From Cognatundibacterium jejuense (GTDB taxonomy: Bacteria > Pseudomonadota > Gammaproteobacteria > Burkholderiales > Burkholderiaceae_D): DNA of 64,000 nucleotides. The stretch covers positions 124,001 through 188,000 of the forward strand of contig NZ_JACOFV010000009.1 in assembly GCF_014284255.1 (NCBI RefSeq). The letters are read 5' to 3'. A program made the translations under genes and the position numbers. The notes below the pieces were generated by a model. The model was given only the letters and a program-made list of their open reading frames with translations. It ran no database searches and was not told where the DNA came from. Shown in pieces: positions 1 through 7,829 of this stretch. Numbering within the stretch: the stretch's first letter is position 1; each line of letters begins with the position of its first letter.

Positions 1-930
1 ATAACCTTTTTCATCCATCCAGCGTGACAAACCGTCGCTCATCTCTTTGACGATACGGAAACCATGCAACATTGCAGCAGTGCACACCTGCACAGAACCA
101 GCACCTAACGCCATAAATTCAGCAGCATCGCGCCAATTTCCAATGCCACCAATGCCAGAGATAGGCAAACCTTGGGTTGCCGGATCGCGTGCAATTTCTG
201 CCACCATGTTCAGTGCAATCGGCTTCACCGCACTGCCGCAATAGCCACCATGCGTACTTTGCGTACCGACGATAGGGCGCGCTACCATCTGATCCAGATC
301 GATAGAGGTGATGGAATTAATGGTATTGATCAACGACACCGCATCCGCACCACCTGCCAATGCTGCACGTGCAGGAATGCGCACGTCAGTGATATTCGGC
401 GTCAGCTTCACAATCACCGGTAAAGAGCAATATTTTTTACACCAACGGGTAATCATTTCGACGTATTCTGGCACCTGCCCCACCGCTGCACCCATGCCGC
501 GTTCTGGCATGCCATGTGGACAACCAAAGTTCAATTCAATCCCATCAGCGCCAGTTGCTTCTACCAACGGCAGAACACGCTTCCAGCTTTCTTCTTCACA
601 CGGAAACATCAATGAAACAATCATCGCGCGATCTGGCCAATCTTTTTTGACCTGGGTAATTTCTTGCAGGTTTAATTCCAGGCTGCGGTCGGTAATCAGT
701 TCGATGTTATTAAAACCGATGACTTCACGATTTTTTCCATAATGCGCGGAATAACGTGAAGAAACATTGACTGGCGCAGGATCTTCGCCCAGCGTTTTCC
801 AGACAACCCCGCCCCACCCCGCCTCGAACGCACGGACGACGTTGTACGCTTTGTCAGTCGGTGGTGCAGAGGCCAGCCAGAAAGGGTTTGGCGCTTTGAT
901 GCCAGCAAAATTAATTGAGAGATCCGCCAT
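1..930 (-). CDS. preA: NAD-dependent dihydropyrimidine dehydrogenase subunit PreA (partial, C-terminus off left edge)
   Basis: Catalytic subunit that, with PreT, reduces uracil and thymine to the 5,6-dihydro forms with NADH, the first step of reductive pyrimidine catabolism in the cytoplasm. The frame is open from an ATG at 930 to the left edge (310 codons). It begins MADLSINFAGIKAPNPFWLA and carries the dihydroorotate dehydrogenase-like TIM barrel with the conserved NFGCPHGMPERGMG segment (substrate/FMN site) and the GIGGIGNWRDAAEF phosphate-binding region. The family is about 410-440 residues with a C-terminal 2x[4Fe-4S] ferredoxin domain, which would lie beyond the edge. The start is one base after the preT stop, so translation is probably coupled. 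Last visible gene of the minus-strand operon; a dihydropyrimidinase gene would be expected further left (inference). Confidence 0.95.
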   Translation of the reverse strand, partial: MADLSINFAGIKAPNPFWLASAPPTDKAYNVVRAFEAGWGGVVWKTLGEDPAPVNVSSRYSAHYGKNREVIGFNNIELITDRSLELNLQEITQVKKDWPDRAMIVSLMFPCEEESWKRVLPLVEATGADGIELNFGCPHGMPERGMGAAVGQVPEYVEMITRWCKKYCSLPVIVKLTPNITDVRIPARAALAGGADAVSLINTINSITSIDLDQMVARPIVGTQSTHGGYCGSAVKPIALNMVAEIARDPATQGLPISGIGGIGNWRDAAEFMALGAGSVQVCTAAMLHGFRIVKEMSDGLSRWMDEKGY

Positions 931-931
931 G

Positions 932-2290
932 TCACACCTTCGCTTTCAAGTCGTTATTGATTGCCAGCGCTGCCAGCTTGCCATGTTGTACCGCTTGCAC
1001 AGTCAGATCTTGTCCCGGCGCAATGCAATCGCCTCCGGCGTAGACCTTCGATAAACTGGTGCGATAGTGATCGTCGACCCAGATTTTGTCTTTCTCGCGC
1101 TTCACGTCGTGAGCAATCGGATCGTTAAGGCTTGCTGCATCGAGGCTTTGGCCGATGGCTTTGAAAACCGCTTGAGCGGGGATATCCAATGTTTCTCCGG
1201 TGCCTTGTAATTTTCCGTTGACCTCATGCGTCTTCTCAAAGCGCATTCCCGACACGTTGCCAGCAAAATCAAACAACACCTGCTGAGGTTGTGCCCAGGT
1301 GACGATTCTGACCTGATTGGCTTTGGCGATCTCTTGCTCATGTAAAGTCGCAGACATGTGTTGTGCGCCACGGCGATACACCAGTGTGACTTGCTGCGCA
1401 CCTAAACGGGCGATTTGCACCGCCATATCGATGGCGGTATTACCAGCTCCGATCACGACGCACTGCGCAGGGACGGGTAATTGACTTAAGTCGTCGGACT
1501 GACGTAATTCTGCAATGTAATCCACCGCCGCCAGCAGACCCGGCGCGTCTTCACCAGTCAAACCTAACTCTCGGCTCGTCCCTAATCCCAATGCCAAAAA
1601 CACCGCATCAAAGTCGCGCCGTAATTGTTCAAGGTGCAAATTGGCACCAAGTTTTTGTTCGTGCTTGACACTGATACCACCTACCTGCAACAGAAAATCA
1701 ACTTCACGTTGTGCGCTGTCGCCGGTTAATTTGTATTTCGCAATCCCATATTCATTTAGGCCACCAGATTTTTTTTGCGCTTCAAAAATTACGACCTCAT
1801 GACCTAAGGTCGCCAGCTTGTGAGCGCAAGATAGGCCCGCGGGGCCCGCGCCAACAATGGCGATTTTTTTACCGGTTGCTGCGGCACGCGGAAACGGATG
1901 CTGCGTAAATTTCATATGATCTAAAGCATATCGTTGCAACAGACCGATTTTTACCGGTGCACCTTCGTCATCGTGATTGCGCACACAAGCGTGTTCACAC
2001 AAAATCTCTGTGGGGCAAACACGGGCGCAACTGGCACCCAAGATGTTTTGTTGCAAAATACCTTTGGCTGCACCATTGATATTGCCGACGGCAATATTCT
2101 GAATAAAGCTGGGCACATCAATTTCAGAAGGGCATATGCGGCTACAAGGTGCATCATAACAATACAAACAACGTTCGCTTTCTATTGCCGCCTGACGGCT
2201 GTTTAATGCAGGATGAAGATCACTAAACTGCGCGGCCAGTTCTTCTGGACGCGTATTTGCTGCGGTGAGATGTTTCAGGGCTTCCAACAT
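932..2290 (-). CDS. preT: NAD-dependent dihydropyrimidine dehydrogenase subunit PreT
   Basis: Flavoprotein partner of PreA that takes electrons from NADH and passes them through Fe-S clusters. 452 residues. The N-terminal Fe-S region has eight cysteines in two groups (C41, C44, C49, C53 and C88, C92, C98, C102). An FAD Rossmann motif (IAIVGAGPAGLSCAHKLA) follows near residue 145 and a second nucleotide-binding motif (VVIGAGNTAIDMAVQIARLG) near residue 280, the order of glutamate-synthase small-subunit-like reductases. The ATG at 2290 is preceded by GGAG six bases upstream. It lies 138 bases after mmsA and directly before preA, so it is part of the same minus-strand transcription unit. Length and motif order are normal for PreT. 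Confidence 0.95.
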   Translation of the reverse strand: MLEALKHLTAANTRPEELAAQFSDLHPALNSRQAAIESERCLYCYDAPCSRICPSEIDVPSFIQNIAVGNINGAAKGILQQNILGASCARVCPTEILCEHACVRNHDDEGAPVKIGLLQRYALDHMKFTQHPFPRAAATGKKIAIVGAGPAGLSCAHKLATLGHEVVIFEAQKKSGGLNEYGIAKYKLTGDSAQREVDFLLQVGGISVKHEQKLGANLHLEQLRRDFDAVFLALGLGTSRELGLTGEDAPGLLAAVDYIAELRQSDDLSQLPVPAQCVVIGAGNTAIDMAVQIARLGAQQVTLVYRRGAQHMSATLHEQEIAKANQVRIVTWAQPQQVLFDFAGNVSGMRFEKTHEVNGKLQGTGETLDIPAQAVFKAIGQSLDAASLNDPIAHDVKREKDKIWVDDHYRTSLSKVYAGGDCIAPGQDLTVQAVQHGKLAALAINNDLKAKV

Positions 2291-2428
2291 GGGTGGCTCC
2301 AGTTAAACAATGTTCAGATACAACAAAAAATACAAACCCGTGTTACATGCATCAATGATCCATGCAACGAATAAACAAGCTGAAGGACGATAAAAAACAG
2401 ATCGATCAAGCGTTTTCCAGATCGCGGA

Positions 2429-3928
2429 TTATTTCATTTGCGGGAAAGAGAATTCCGCCCCTTTTGACATACTGTCTGGCCAACGCTGCATCACGGCTTT
2501 GACACGTGTATAAAAACGCACGCCTTCTGGGCCATAAATGTGATGATCGCCAAACAAACTACGTTTCCAGCCACCAAAGCTATGGAAAGCCATAGGCACC
2601 GGCAGTGGAACGTTCACACCGACCATACCGACTTGTATCATGCGTACAAATTCACGAGCTGTGCCGCCGTCTGCGGTAAAGACGGCAACACCATTGCCGT
2701 ATTCATGTTGATTGATCAGTTCTGCGGCGGCTGCCATATTTGGTACCCGCACCACGCATAACACCGGGCCAAAGATCTCTTGCTGGTAGATGCTCATGTC
2801 TGTTGTCACGTGGTCGAACAGGCTACCGCCAGTAAAAAATCCTTGTTCGCATCCGGGTACCACGTGGTTGCGTCCATCAACGACCAGTTTTGCTCCTTGC
2901 GCAACGCCCTCGCTGATCAGGCTTTCGATACGCTGTTTGGCAGCATGGGTAATAACGGGCCCCATCTCGGCCCCCTCCACCAAACCATTATTGATTTTGA
3001 GTGTTTTTACACGCGCCGCCATCGCATCGACCAACGCGTCAGCGGCGGAACCTACGGCCACTGCGACTGAAATCGCCATGCAACGTTCACCAGCAGATCC
3101 GTATGCCGCCCCCATCAGTGCATCCACTGCCATACTCAGATCCGCATCGGGCATCACAACCATGTGATTTTTAGCGCCGCCCAAAGCTTGTACGCGTTTG
3201 CCATTGGCACAACCACGCGCATAAATGGCTTGCGCAATGGGCGTTGAACCGACAAAGCTGATCGCCTGCACATCGGGATGATCAAGCAAAGCATCAACCA
3301 CAATTTTGTCGCCCTGCACTACGTTAAACACACCTTTTGGCAAACCAGCCTCTTGCAATAATTTTGCATGCAATAAAGAAGCCGAAGGATCGCGCTCAGA
3401 CGGTTTAAGGACAAAGGTATTGCCGCATGCCAGCGCAATCGGAAACATCCACATGGGCACCATCACCGGGAAGTTAAACGGCGTAATGCCAGCAACGACA
3501 CCTAAAGGTTGACGCATACTGCAAGCATCAATACCGCGAGCGATCTGCTCAGAATATTCGCCTTTGAGCAACTGTGGAATGCCGATCGCAAATTCAACCA
3601 CTTCGATACCGCGCGCAACCTCACCGCGTGCATCAGCAAGGGTCTTACCATGCTCTTTGGTCAGTAAATGCGCAAACTCTTCGGTATGCTGTTGCAGCAA
3701 TTGCAGATAGCTCATCAGAATGCGGGCGCGGCTGAGTGCGGGAGTGTTCGCCCACGCCGGAAACGCTTGCTTAGCAGCAGCAACGGCGATCTTCACTTCA
3801 TGCTCAGTCCCCAGCGCCACGGCGCCTTGCACTGTGCCGAGAGCGGGATTGAAAATATCAGCAAAGCGATTGTCGATATTTTCATGTATTTCACCATTGA
3901 TATAGTGATGAACTTGATATTGGCTCAT
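2429..3928 (-). CDS. mmsA: CoA-acylating methylmalonate-semialdehyde / malonate-semialdehyde dehydrogenase
   Basis: Aldehyde dehydrogenase that converts (methyl)malonate semialdehyde with CoA and NAD+ to acetyl-CoA or propionyl-CoA plus CO2. 499 residues, normal for the family. Visible are the [18 protein letters not shown] oxyanion/nucleotide segment (Asn152) and the catalytic cysteine in [11 protein letters not shown] (Cys283). The general-base glutamate of ordinary ALDHs is absent: the segment reads ALGGAKNH, which is the hallmark of the CoA-acylating MmsA group. It is placed between the beta-alanine-type aminotransferase and preT, so its likely substrate here is malonate semialdehyde from beta-alanine (from uracil) or methylmalonate semialdehyde from beta-aminoisobutyrate (from thymine). 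Substrate assignment is inferred from context. Confidence 0.93.
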   Translation of the reverse strand: MSQYQVHHYINGEIHENIDNRFADIFNPALGTVQGAVALGTEHEVKIAVAAAKQAFPAWANTPALSRARILMSYLQLLQQHTEEFAHLLTKEHGKTLADARGEVARGIEVVEFAIGIPQLLKGEYSEQIARGIDACSMRQPLGVVAGITPFNFPVMVPMWMFPIALACGNTFVLKPSERDPSASLLHAKLLQEAGLPKGVFNVVQGDKIVVDALLDHPDVQAISFVGSTPIAQAIYARGCANGKRVQALGGAKNHMVVMPDADLSMAVDALMGAAYGSAGERCMAISVAVAVGSAADALVDAMAARVKTLKINNGLVEGAEMGPVITHAAKQRIESLISEGVAQGAKLVVDGRNHVVPGCEQGFFTGGSLFDHVTTDMSIYQQEIFGPVLCVVRVPNMAAAAELINQHEYGNGVAVFTADGGTAREFVRMIQVGMVGVNVPLPVPMAFHSFGGWKRSLFGDHHIYGPEGVRFYTRVKAVMQRWPDSMSKGAEFSFPQMK

Positions 3929-3986
3929 GTTGTTATATTTCTCTTCAAAATCTTCGATGGTATTCTTTGCGCTTTACTGCAAAGCC

Positions 3987-5297
3987 TTAGGCAGCCGCTT
4001 TTAAAATTTCTGCCAGTTTTCCAAACAATTGATCGATATGCTGTTTCTCTAAAATCAATGGTGGTGACATTGCAATAATGTCGCCGGTGGTGCGAACCAA
4101 TACGCCTTCGGCAAACGCTTTTTTATAGACCGCCATCGCGCGAGCACCGACCTTACCAGGGATAGATTCAAGTTCAATTGCACCGATCAGACCGACATTG
4201 CGCAGATCAATCACATGCGGCAAGCCTTTCAATGAATGCAGCGCATCTTCCCAATACGCCGTCATGCTTTGTGCGTGTTCCAGTATTTTTTCTTCTTTAA
4301 ATACCTTGAGTGACGCTAAACCAGCGGCACATGCCAAAGGATGGCCAGAATAGGTATAGCCGTGAAACAGTTCTATACCTGCTGCACTATCCATCAAGGC
4401 ATCGTAAATTTTCTGATGACTAAAGACAGCCCCCATAGGCACCACACCATTGGTCAGCCCTTTAGCAGTGGTCATCAGATCGGGACGTACATCAAAAAAG
4501 TCAGAAGCAAACGGTGTCGCCATGCGACCAAATCCGGTAATCACTTCATCAAAGATCAGCAAGATACCGTGCTTATCGCAGAGCTCGCGCAAACGCTTGA
4601 GATAACCTTTCGGCGGTAAGATCACACCAGCGGAACCGGACAAAGGCTCAACAATCACCGCAGCGATGGTTGATGCATCATGTAAGGTAACGAGGCGTTC
4701 CAATTCATCCGCGAGATGCGTACCGTATTCTGGCAAGCCGCGACTAAACGCATTTTTTTCCAGATTATGGGTATGTGGAAGATAATCAACACCACCAAGC
4801 AAATTAGCAAATTGTTTGCGGTTGGCTGGCAATCCACCGATAGACATACCGCCAAATCCCACGCCGTGATAGCCTCGTTCACGACTAATAAAGCGGGTAC
4901 GCTGGGCCTCACCACGAGCCCGGTGATAAGCTAATACCATTTTCAAAGCGGTATCCACCGCTTCCGAACCGGAGTTGGTATAAAACACCTGTCCGAACTT
5001 GTTACCGCTGTAGTCAATAAGTTGTTCAGCCAGCTCAAACGCCGCCGGATGCCCCATTTGAAATGCTGGTGCGTAATCGAGGGTCGCCACGGCGTCTTGC
5101 ACCGCTTTGACGATAGTCGGATGGGAATGTCCGAGCGGCACACACCACAGCCCGGCCGTGGCATCAAGTATTTCGCGCCCGTTTTGATCACGATAAAACA
5201 TCCCAGAGGCAGAAGCCACAATACGAGGTGCTTCCTTGTAATCACGATTGGCCGTAAAAGGCATCCAATACGAATTGAGCTGTTGCTTGCTTAGCAT
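3987..5297 (-). CDS. Class III omega-aminotransferase, probable beta-alanine--pyruvate transaminase
   Basis: PLP enzyme expected to move the amino group of beta-alanine (or beta-aminoisobutyrate) to pyruvate, giving the semialdehyde used by MmsA. 436 residues from the chosen ATG. Class III features: WMPFTANRDYK start, TNSGSEAVDTALKMV cofactor loop, FDEVITGFGR with Asp250, and PLP lysine in LMTTAKGLTNG (Lys279). The ATG at 5297 is chosen over a start nine codons upstream because AGGAG lies at normal spacing before it and the downstream start fits the family N-terminus. First gene of the minus-strand pyrimidine catabolism operon; a RutR-like palindrome lies 20 bases upstream. The class is certain; the exact amino donor is inferred from neighbours. 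Confidence 0.92.
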   Translation of the reverse strand: MLSKQQLNSYWMPFTANRDYKEAPRIVASASGMFYRDQNGREILDATAGLWCVPLGHSHPTIVKAVQDAVATLDYAPAFQMGHPAAFELAEQLIDYSGNKFGQVFYTNSGSEAVDTALKMVLAYHRARGEAQRTRFISRERGYHGVGFGGMSIGGLPANRKQFANLLGGVDYLPHTHNLEKNAFSRGLPEYGTHLADELERLVTLHDASTIAAVIVEPLSGSAGVILPPKGYLKRLRELCDKHGILLIFDEVITGFGRMATPFASDFFDVRPDLMTTAKGLTNGVVPMGAVFSHQKIYDALMDSAAGIELFHGYTYSGHPLACAAGLASLKVFKEEKILEHAQSMTAYWEDALHSLKGLPHVIDLRNVGLIGAIELESIPGKVGARAMAVYKKAFAEGVLVRTTGDIIAMSPPLILEKQHIDQLFGKLAEILKAAA

Positions 5298-5316
5298 GTG
5301 TTTCTCCTGAAAACAA

Positions 5317-5332
5317 TTTACCAAGTGGTAAA
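5317..5332. promoter_or_regulatory. Candidate RutR operator
   Basis: A perfect inverted repeat TTTACCAAGTGGTAAA (7-bp arms, 2-bp centre). The E. coli RutR consensus is TTGACCA-nn-TGGTCAA; this site differs only at the third base of each arm. It sits just upstream of the ribosome-binding site of the aminotransferase gene, and a rutR homologue lies 1.6 kb away in the same locus, so RutR repression relieved by uracil is a reasonable prediction. Confidence 0.75.
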
Positions 5333-5401
5333 AATATGTTGAAATCCTAGATAAGCATATGCACTGACGACATATACAGCCAGCAAAATTTCATCCAACC
5401 G

Positions 5402-5428
5402 TACAGTTTTTTTGAGCAATACAGTTTT
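5402..5428. promoter_or_regulatory. Direct repeat, candidate MocR-type operator
   Basis: Two copies of TACAGTTTT (5402-5410 and 5420-5428) in the same orientation, 18 bp apart, lie in the divergent region between the aminotransferase operon and the mocR-like gene. GntR/MocR regulators such as GabR and PdxR often bind direct repeats in such divergent regions. Assignment is by position only. Confidence 0.35.
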
Positions 5429-5495
5429 GCGATAGCGGGATAGGCATCGATGTCGACGACAAAAAACCTGCATCTAACCAAAAACGGAGACCAGC

Positions 5496-6947
5496 ATGGA
5501 AGTTGCAAATGAAAATATCGCCCATGACCACGATTCTGAATGGCCACAGCTAGCATTAGTGAGGCGTTGCCAGTCCAGTCTGGTAGAACAAATCGTTCAG
5601 GAAGTCACACGTCTGGTGCAGAAAAATCAATTACCGCTCGGTAGCAAAATGCCGTCAGTCAGGCAATTTGCCAAGTGCAACGCGGTGAGTACCTTTACCG
5701 TAGTCGAGTCGTATGAACGCTTAATCACGCTGGGCTTATTGATCTCGCGCCGTGGTTCGGGTTACTTTGTGAGTAAGCCTGCGGCGCACCCTATGCCGGT
5801 TGCCACAGCCAATACATCAAGCTTAACGACCGTTCTGGATGCACTGAGTCCGGATCTCTATTCCGGTGTATCGACAGCTTTACCGGTTGGTTCTGGGTGG
5901 TTACCGCCGGAATGGTATGGCGACGATATTTTGTTAGATGCCCTCAAACAATCAATGCGTATTCCGACCCAGCGTTTGCGTGGCTACGGTAATCCGCTGG
6001 GTTTCCCCAGCCTGCGCCAACATTTAGCGACGCAATTATCGCAAGAATTATTCAGTGTCGACGCCGAACAAATCCTGCTCACGCACGGTGCAACGCACGG
6101 TTTTGACCTGATTTTGCGCACCCTCTGCAAACCGGGTGACACGGTGTTTGTAGAAAACCCTGGCTACAGCAATTTACTGTCGCTAATCCGTCATCATGGC
6201 TGTATTCCTATCGGGATACGCAGAGATGAAAATGGTTTGGATGTCGAAGGACTGCTGGAAAAAGCCATCCTGCACCAACCTAAAATTATGTTCGTCAATA
6301 CCGTGCTGCAAAACCCTCTCGGTACCAGCTTGAGCCAAAGTCATGCGCATCGCTTATTAGCCTTGGCTGAACAATTTGATTTCTGGCTTGTCGAAGACGA
6401 TATTTACCGTGAACTCTGCCCCCGTCCAGAACCATCTCTGGCGGCAATGGATGGCTTACGGCGTGTTATACGAGTCGGTAGTTTTTCAAAAACTCTGTCG
6501 CCCACGCTAAGGGTTGGTTCGGTCTGTGCGTCTCCATCTCTGATCGGTGAATTATTACGCGTGAAAATGCTGGCAGGTCTCACAACCTCAGAAATTAACG
6601 AACGCGCAGTGCTCCATGCGATCAGTTCGCGGCTGTATAGACGCATGCTTGAGAAACTCAAACGGCAGCTAGACACGTCGCGCAACAACACGTTGGACGT
6701 ATTGCTGGACGTCGGTATGACGCCGTTAGCCGAACCACGCGGCGGCATGTTCATCAGCGCCGGCTGGAAAAATTCAAATCTTGATGCCAGTCATATCACC
6801 AAACAGGCATTGCAAGCGGGCATCATTCTCGCGCCAAATGAATTTTTCTCGGCAGATGCGCATACTTACCCTTGGTTCCGCTTCAATATCGCGTACGGCA
6901 ATAGCGAACAACTACGCAAATTCCTCGCAGGCGTACATCATGGATAA
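5496..6947 (+). CDS. MocR/GabR-type regulator: GntR winged helix fused to an aminotransferase-like domain
   Basis: Transcription regulator of the MocR subgroup of GntR. 483 residues: an N-terminal winged helix-turn-helix (residues about 20-95, with LPLGSKMPSVRQFAKCNAVS and the GSGYFV wing) followed by a fold-type I aminotransferase-like domain (about 125-480) with the PLP lysine in GSFSKTLSP (Lys332). Members use PLP plus an amino compound as effector and usually control a neighbouring aminotransferase gene; the divergent beta-alanine-type aminotransferase is the obvious target (inference). ATG is preceded by GGAG. Its 3' end overlaps the rutR start by 8 bases, so the two regulators are probably co-translated. 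Confidence 0.92.
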   Translation: MEVANENIAHDHDSEWPQLALVRRCQSSLVEQIVQEVTRLVQKNQLPLGSKMPSVRQFAKCNAVSTFTVVESYERLITLGLLISRRGSGYFVSKPAAHPMPVATANTSSLTTVLDALSPDLYSGVSTALPVGSGWLPPEWYGDDILLDALKQSMRIPTQRLRGYGNPLGFPSLRQHLATQLSQELFSVDAEQILLTHGATHGFDLILRTLCKPGDTVFVENPGYSNLLSLIRHHGCIPIGIRRDENGLDVEGLLEKAILHQPKIMFVNTVLQNPLGTSLSQSHAHRLLALAEQFDFWLVEDDIYRELCPRPEPSLAAMDGLRRVIRVGSFSKTLSPTLRVGSVCASPSLIGELLRVKMLAGLTTSEINERAVLHAISSRLYRRMLEKLKRQLDTSRNNTLDVLLDVGMTPLAEPRGGMFISAGWKNSNLDASHITKQALQAGIILAPNEFFSADAHTYPWFRFNIAYGNSEQLRKFLAGVHHG

Positions 6948-7584
6948 GCGCGTAGAGCCATCGCTAAGCCAACGCGACCAGATTGAGGCACGCATACTGC
7001 AATGTGCCACTGAGGTCTTTTCCGAGTCAGGATTTGCCGGTACTTCGATTGCCACGATCGCAGAGCGCGCAGGTATTTCCAAGCAAAATTTGTTGTACTA
7101 CTACGCAAATAAGCAGGTGCTTTACCAGACCGTTTTAGATCAGGTGTTGGACCAGTGGTTAGAACGCATGGATATTCTGGCTGACGCCGATCAGGAACCT
7201 GAATTTTTACTACGTAGCTACATCCGCGAGAAGCTCCGTTTTTCTCAGGAGCAACCACATGCCTCAAGGGTGTATGCGATGGAGGTCATCAGCGGAGCAC
7301 AAACGTATTCCGAAAGCATGAGGGAAAAAATCATTCCTTTTCTGAAAAAAGATATAGCGGTTTTCGAAGGCTGGATTGCCAAAGGAAAAATCGCTGCCGT
7401 CAATCCTACTCATCTTTTATTTTTGATCTGGGCAATGACGCAGTCGTATGCGGATTTTAGTACGCAAATGTGCCTGGTACTCGGTCATAGTCCGCTAAAA
7501 CCGGAAGATTTTAATAATGCGGAGCAACTTATCAGCGAATTAGTTTTGCAACGCTTGCAATGTTTAGGCAAATTCGTCGACTAA
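6940..7584 (+). CDS. rutR: TetR-family regulator RutR
   Basis: Uracil-responsive TetR repressor. 214 residues from the ATG at 6940, which overlaps the end of the upstream mocR-like gene. The HTH region reads IAERAGISKQNLLYYYANKQ, and the C-terminal ligand domain follows E. coli RutR closely in pattern (EKLRFSQEQPHASRVYAMEV, LLFLIWAMTQSYADF). In E. coli RutR represses the Rut pyrimidine pathway; here the linked genes encode the reductive Pre/Pyd route instead, and a RutR-like palindrome precedes that operon. A longer reading frame begins at 6781, inside the upstream gene in another phase, and is rejected because its extra N-terminus has no TetR features. Confidence 0.93.
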   Translation: MDKRVEPSLSQRDQIEARILQCATEVFSESGFAGTSIATIAERAGISKQNLLYYYANKQVLYQTVLDQVLDQWLERMDILADADQEPEFLLRSYIREKLRFSQEQPHASRVYAMEVISGAQTYSESMREKIIPFLKKDIAVFEGWIAKGKIAAVNPTHLLFLIWAMTQSYADFSTQMCLVLGHSPLKPEDFNNAEQLISELVLQRLQCLGKFVD

Positions 7585-7596
7585 GCTCTAAGATTA

Positions 7597-7692
7597 GGAC
7601 TTACGCAAAACCACCCCAGCGGCGCTATAGCTCCTAGCCGTACCCTTGTACTGTCGTCGCCATACCTTGCCGGGACAATTTTGCGTAAGTCC
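7597..7692. repeat. MITE-like element, copy 1
   Basis: A 96-bp segment bounded by perfect 14-bp terminal inverted repeats, GGACTTACGCAAAA (7597-7610) and TTTTGCGTAAGTCC (7679-7692), flanked by TTA on both sides. A second, shorter copy lies at 37898-37977, also sharing CCACCCCA/CTACCCCA near the left end and GGGACAATTTTGCGTAA at the right end. It codes for nothing and fits a non-autonomous transposable element. It fills most of the gap between rutR and the next gene. Confidence 0.75.
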
Positions 7693-7829
7693 TTAAGATC
7701 ATGAAAGCACTTAAAGTTGTAATTTTTTAAATTCAACGAATGAAGCCACGCCAACTGATTTATTATAGATAGGTCCTTGCGGACGTTCATTCATTTGCTT
7801 TGATCAACCATGTCAGCAGCTATCAACCT

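Noticed and set aside
6781..6939. 53-residue N-terminal extension of rutR
   Set aside because: It lies fully within the mocR-like coding region in another phase and has no TetR similarity; the ATG at 6940 fits RutR.
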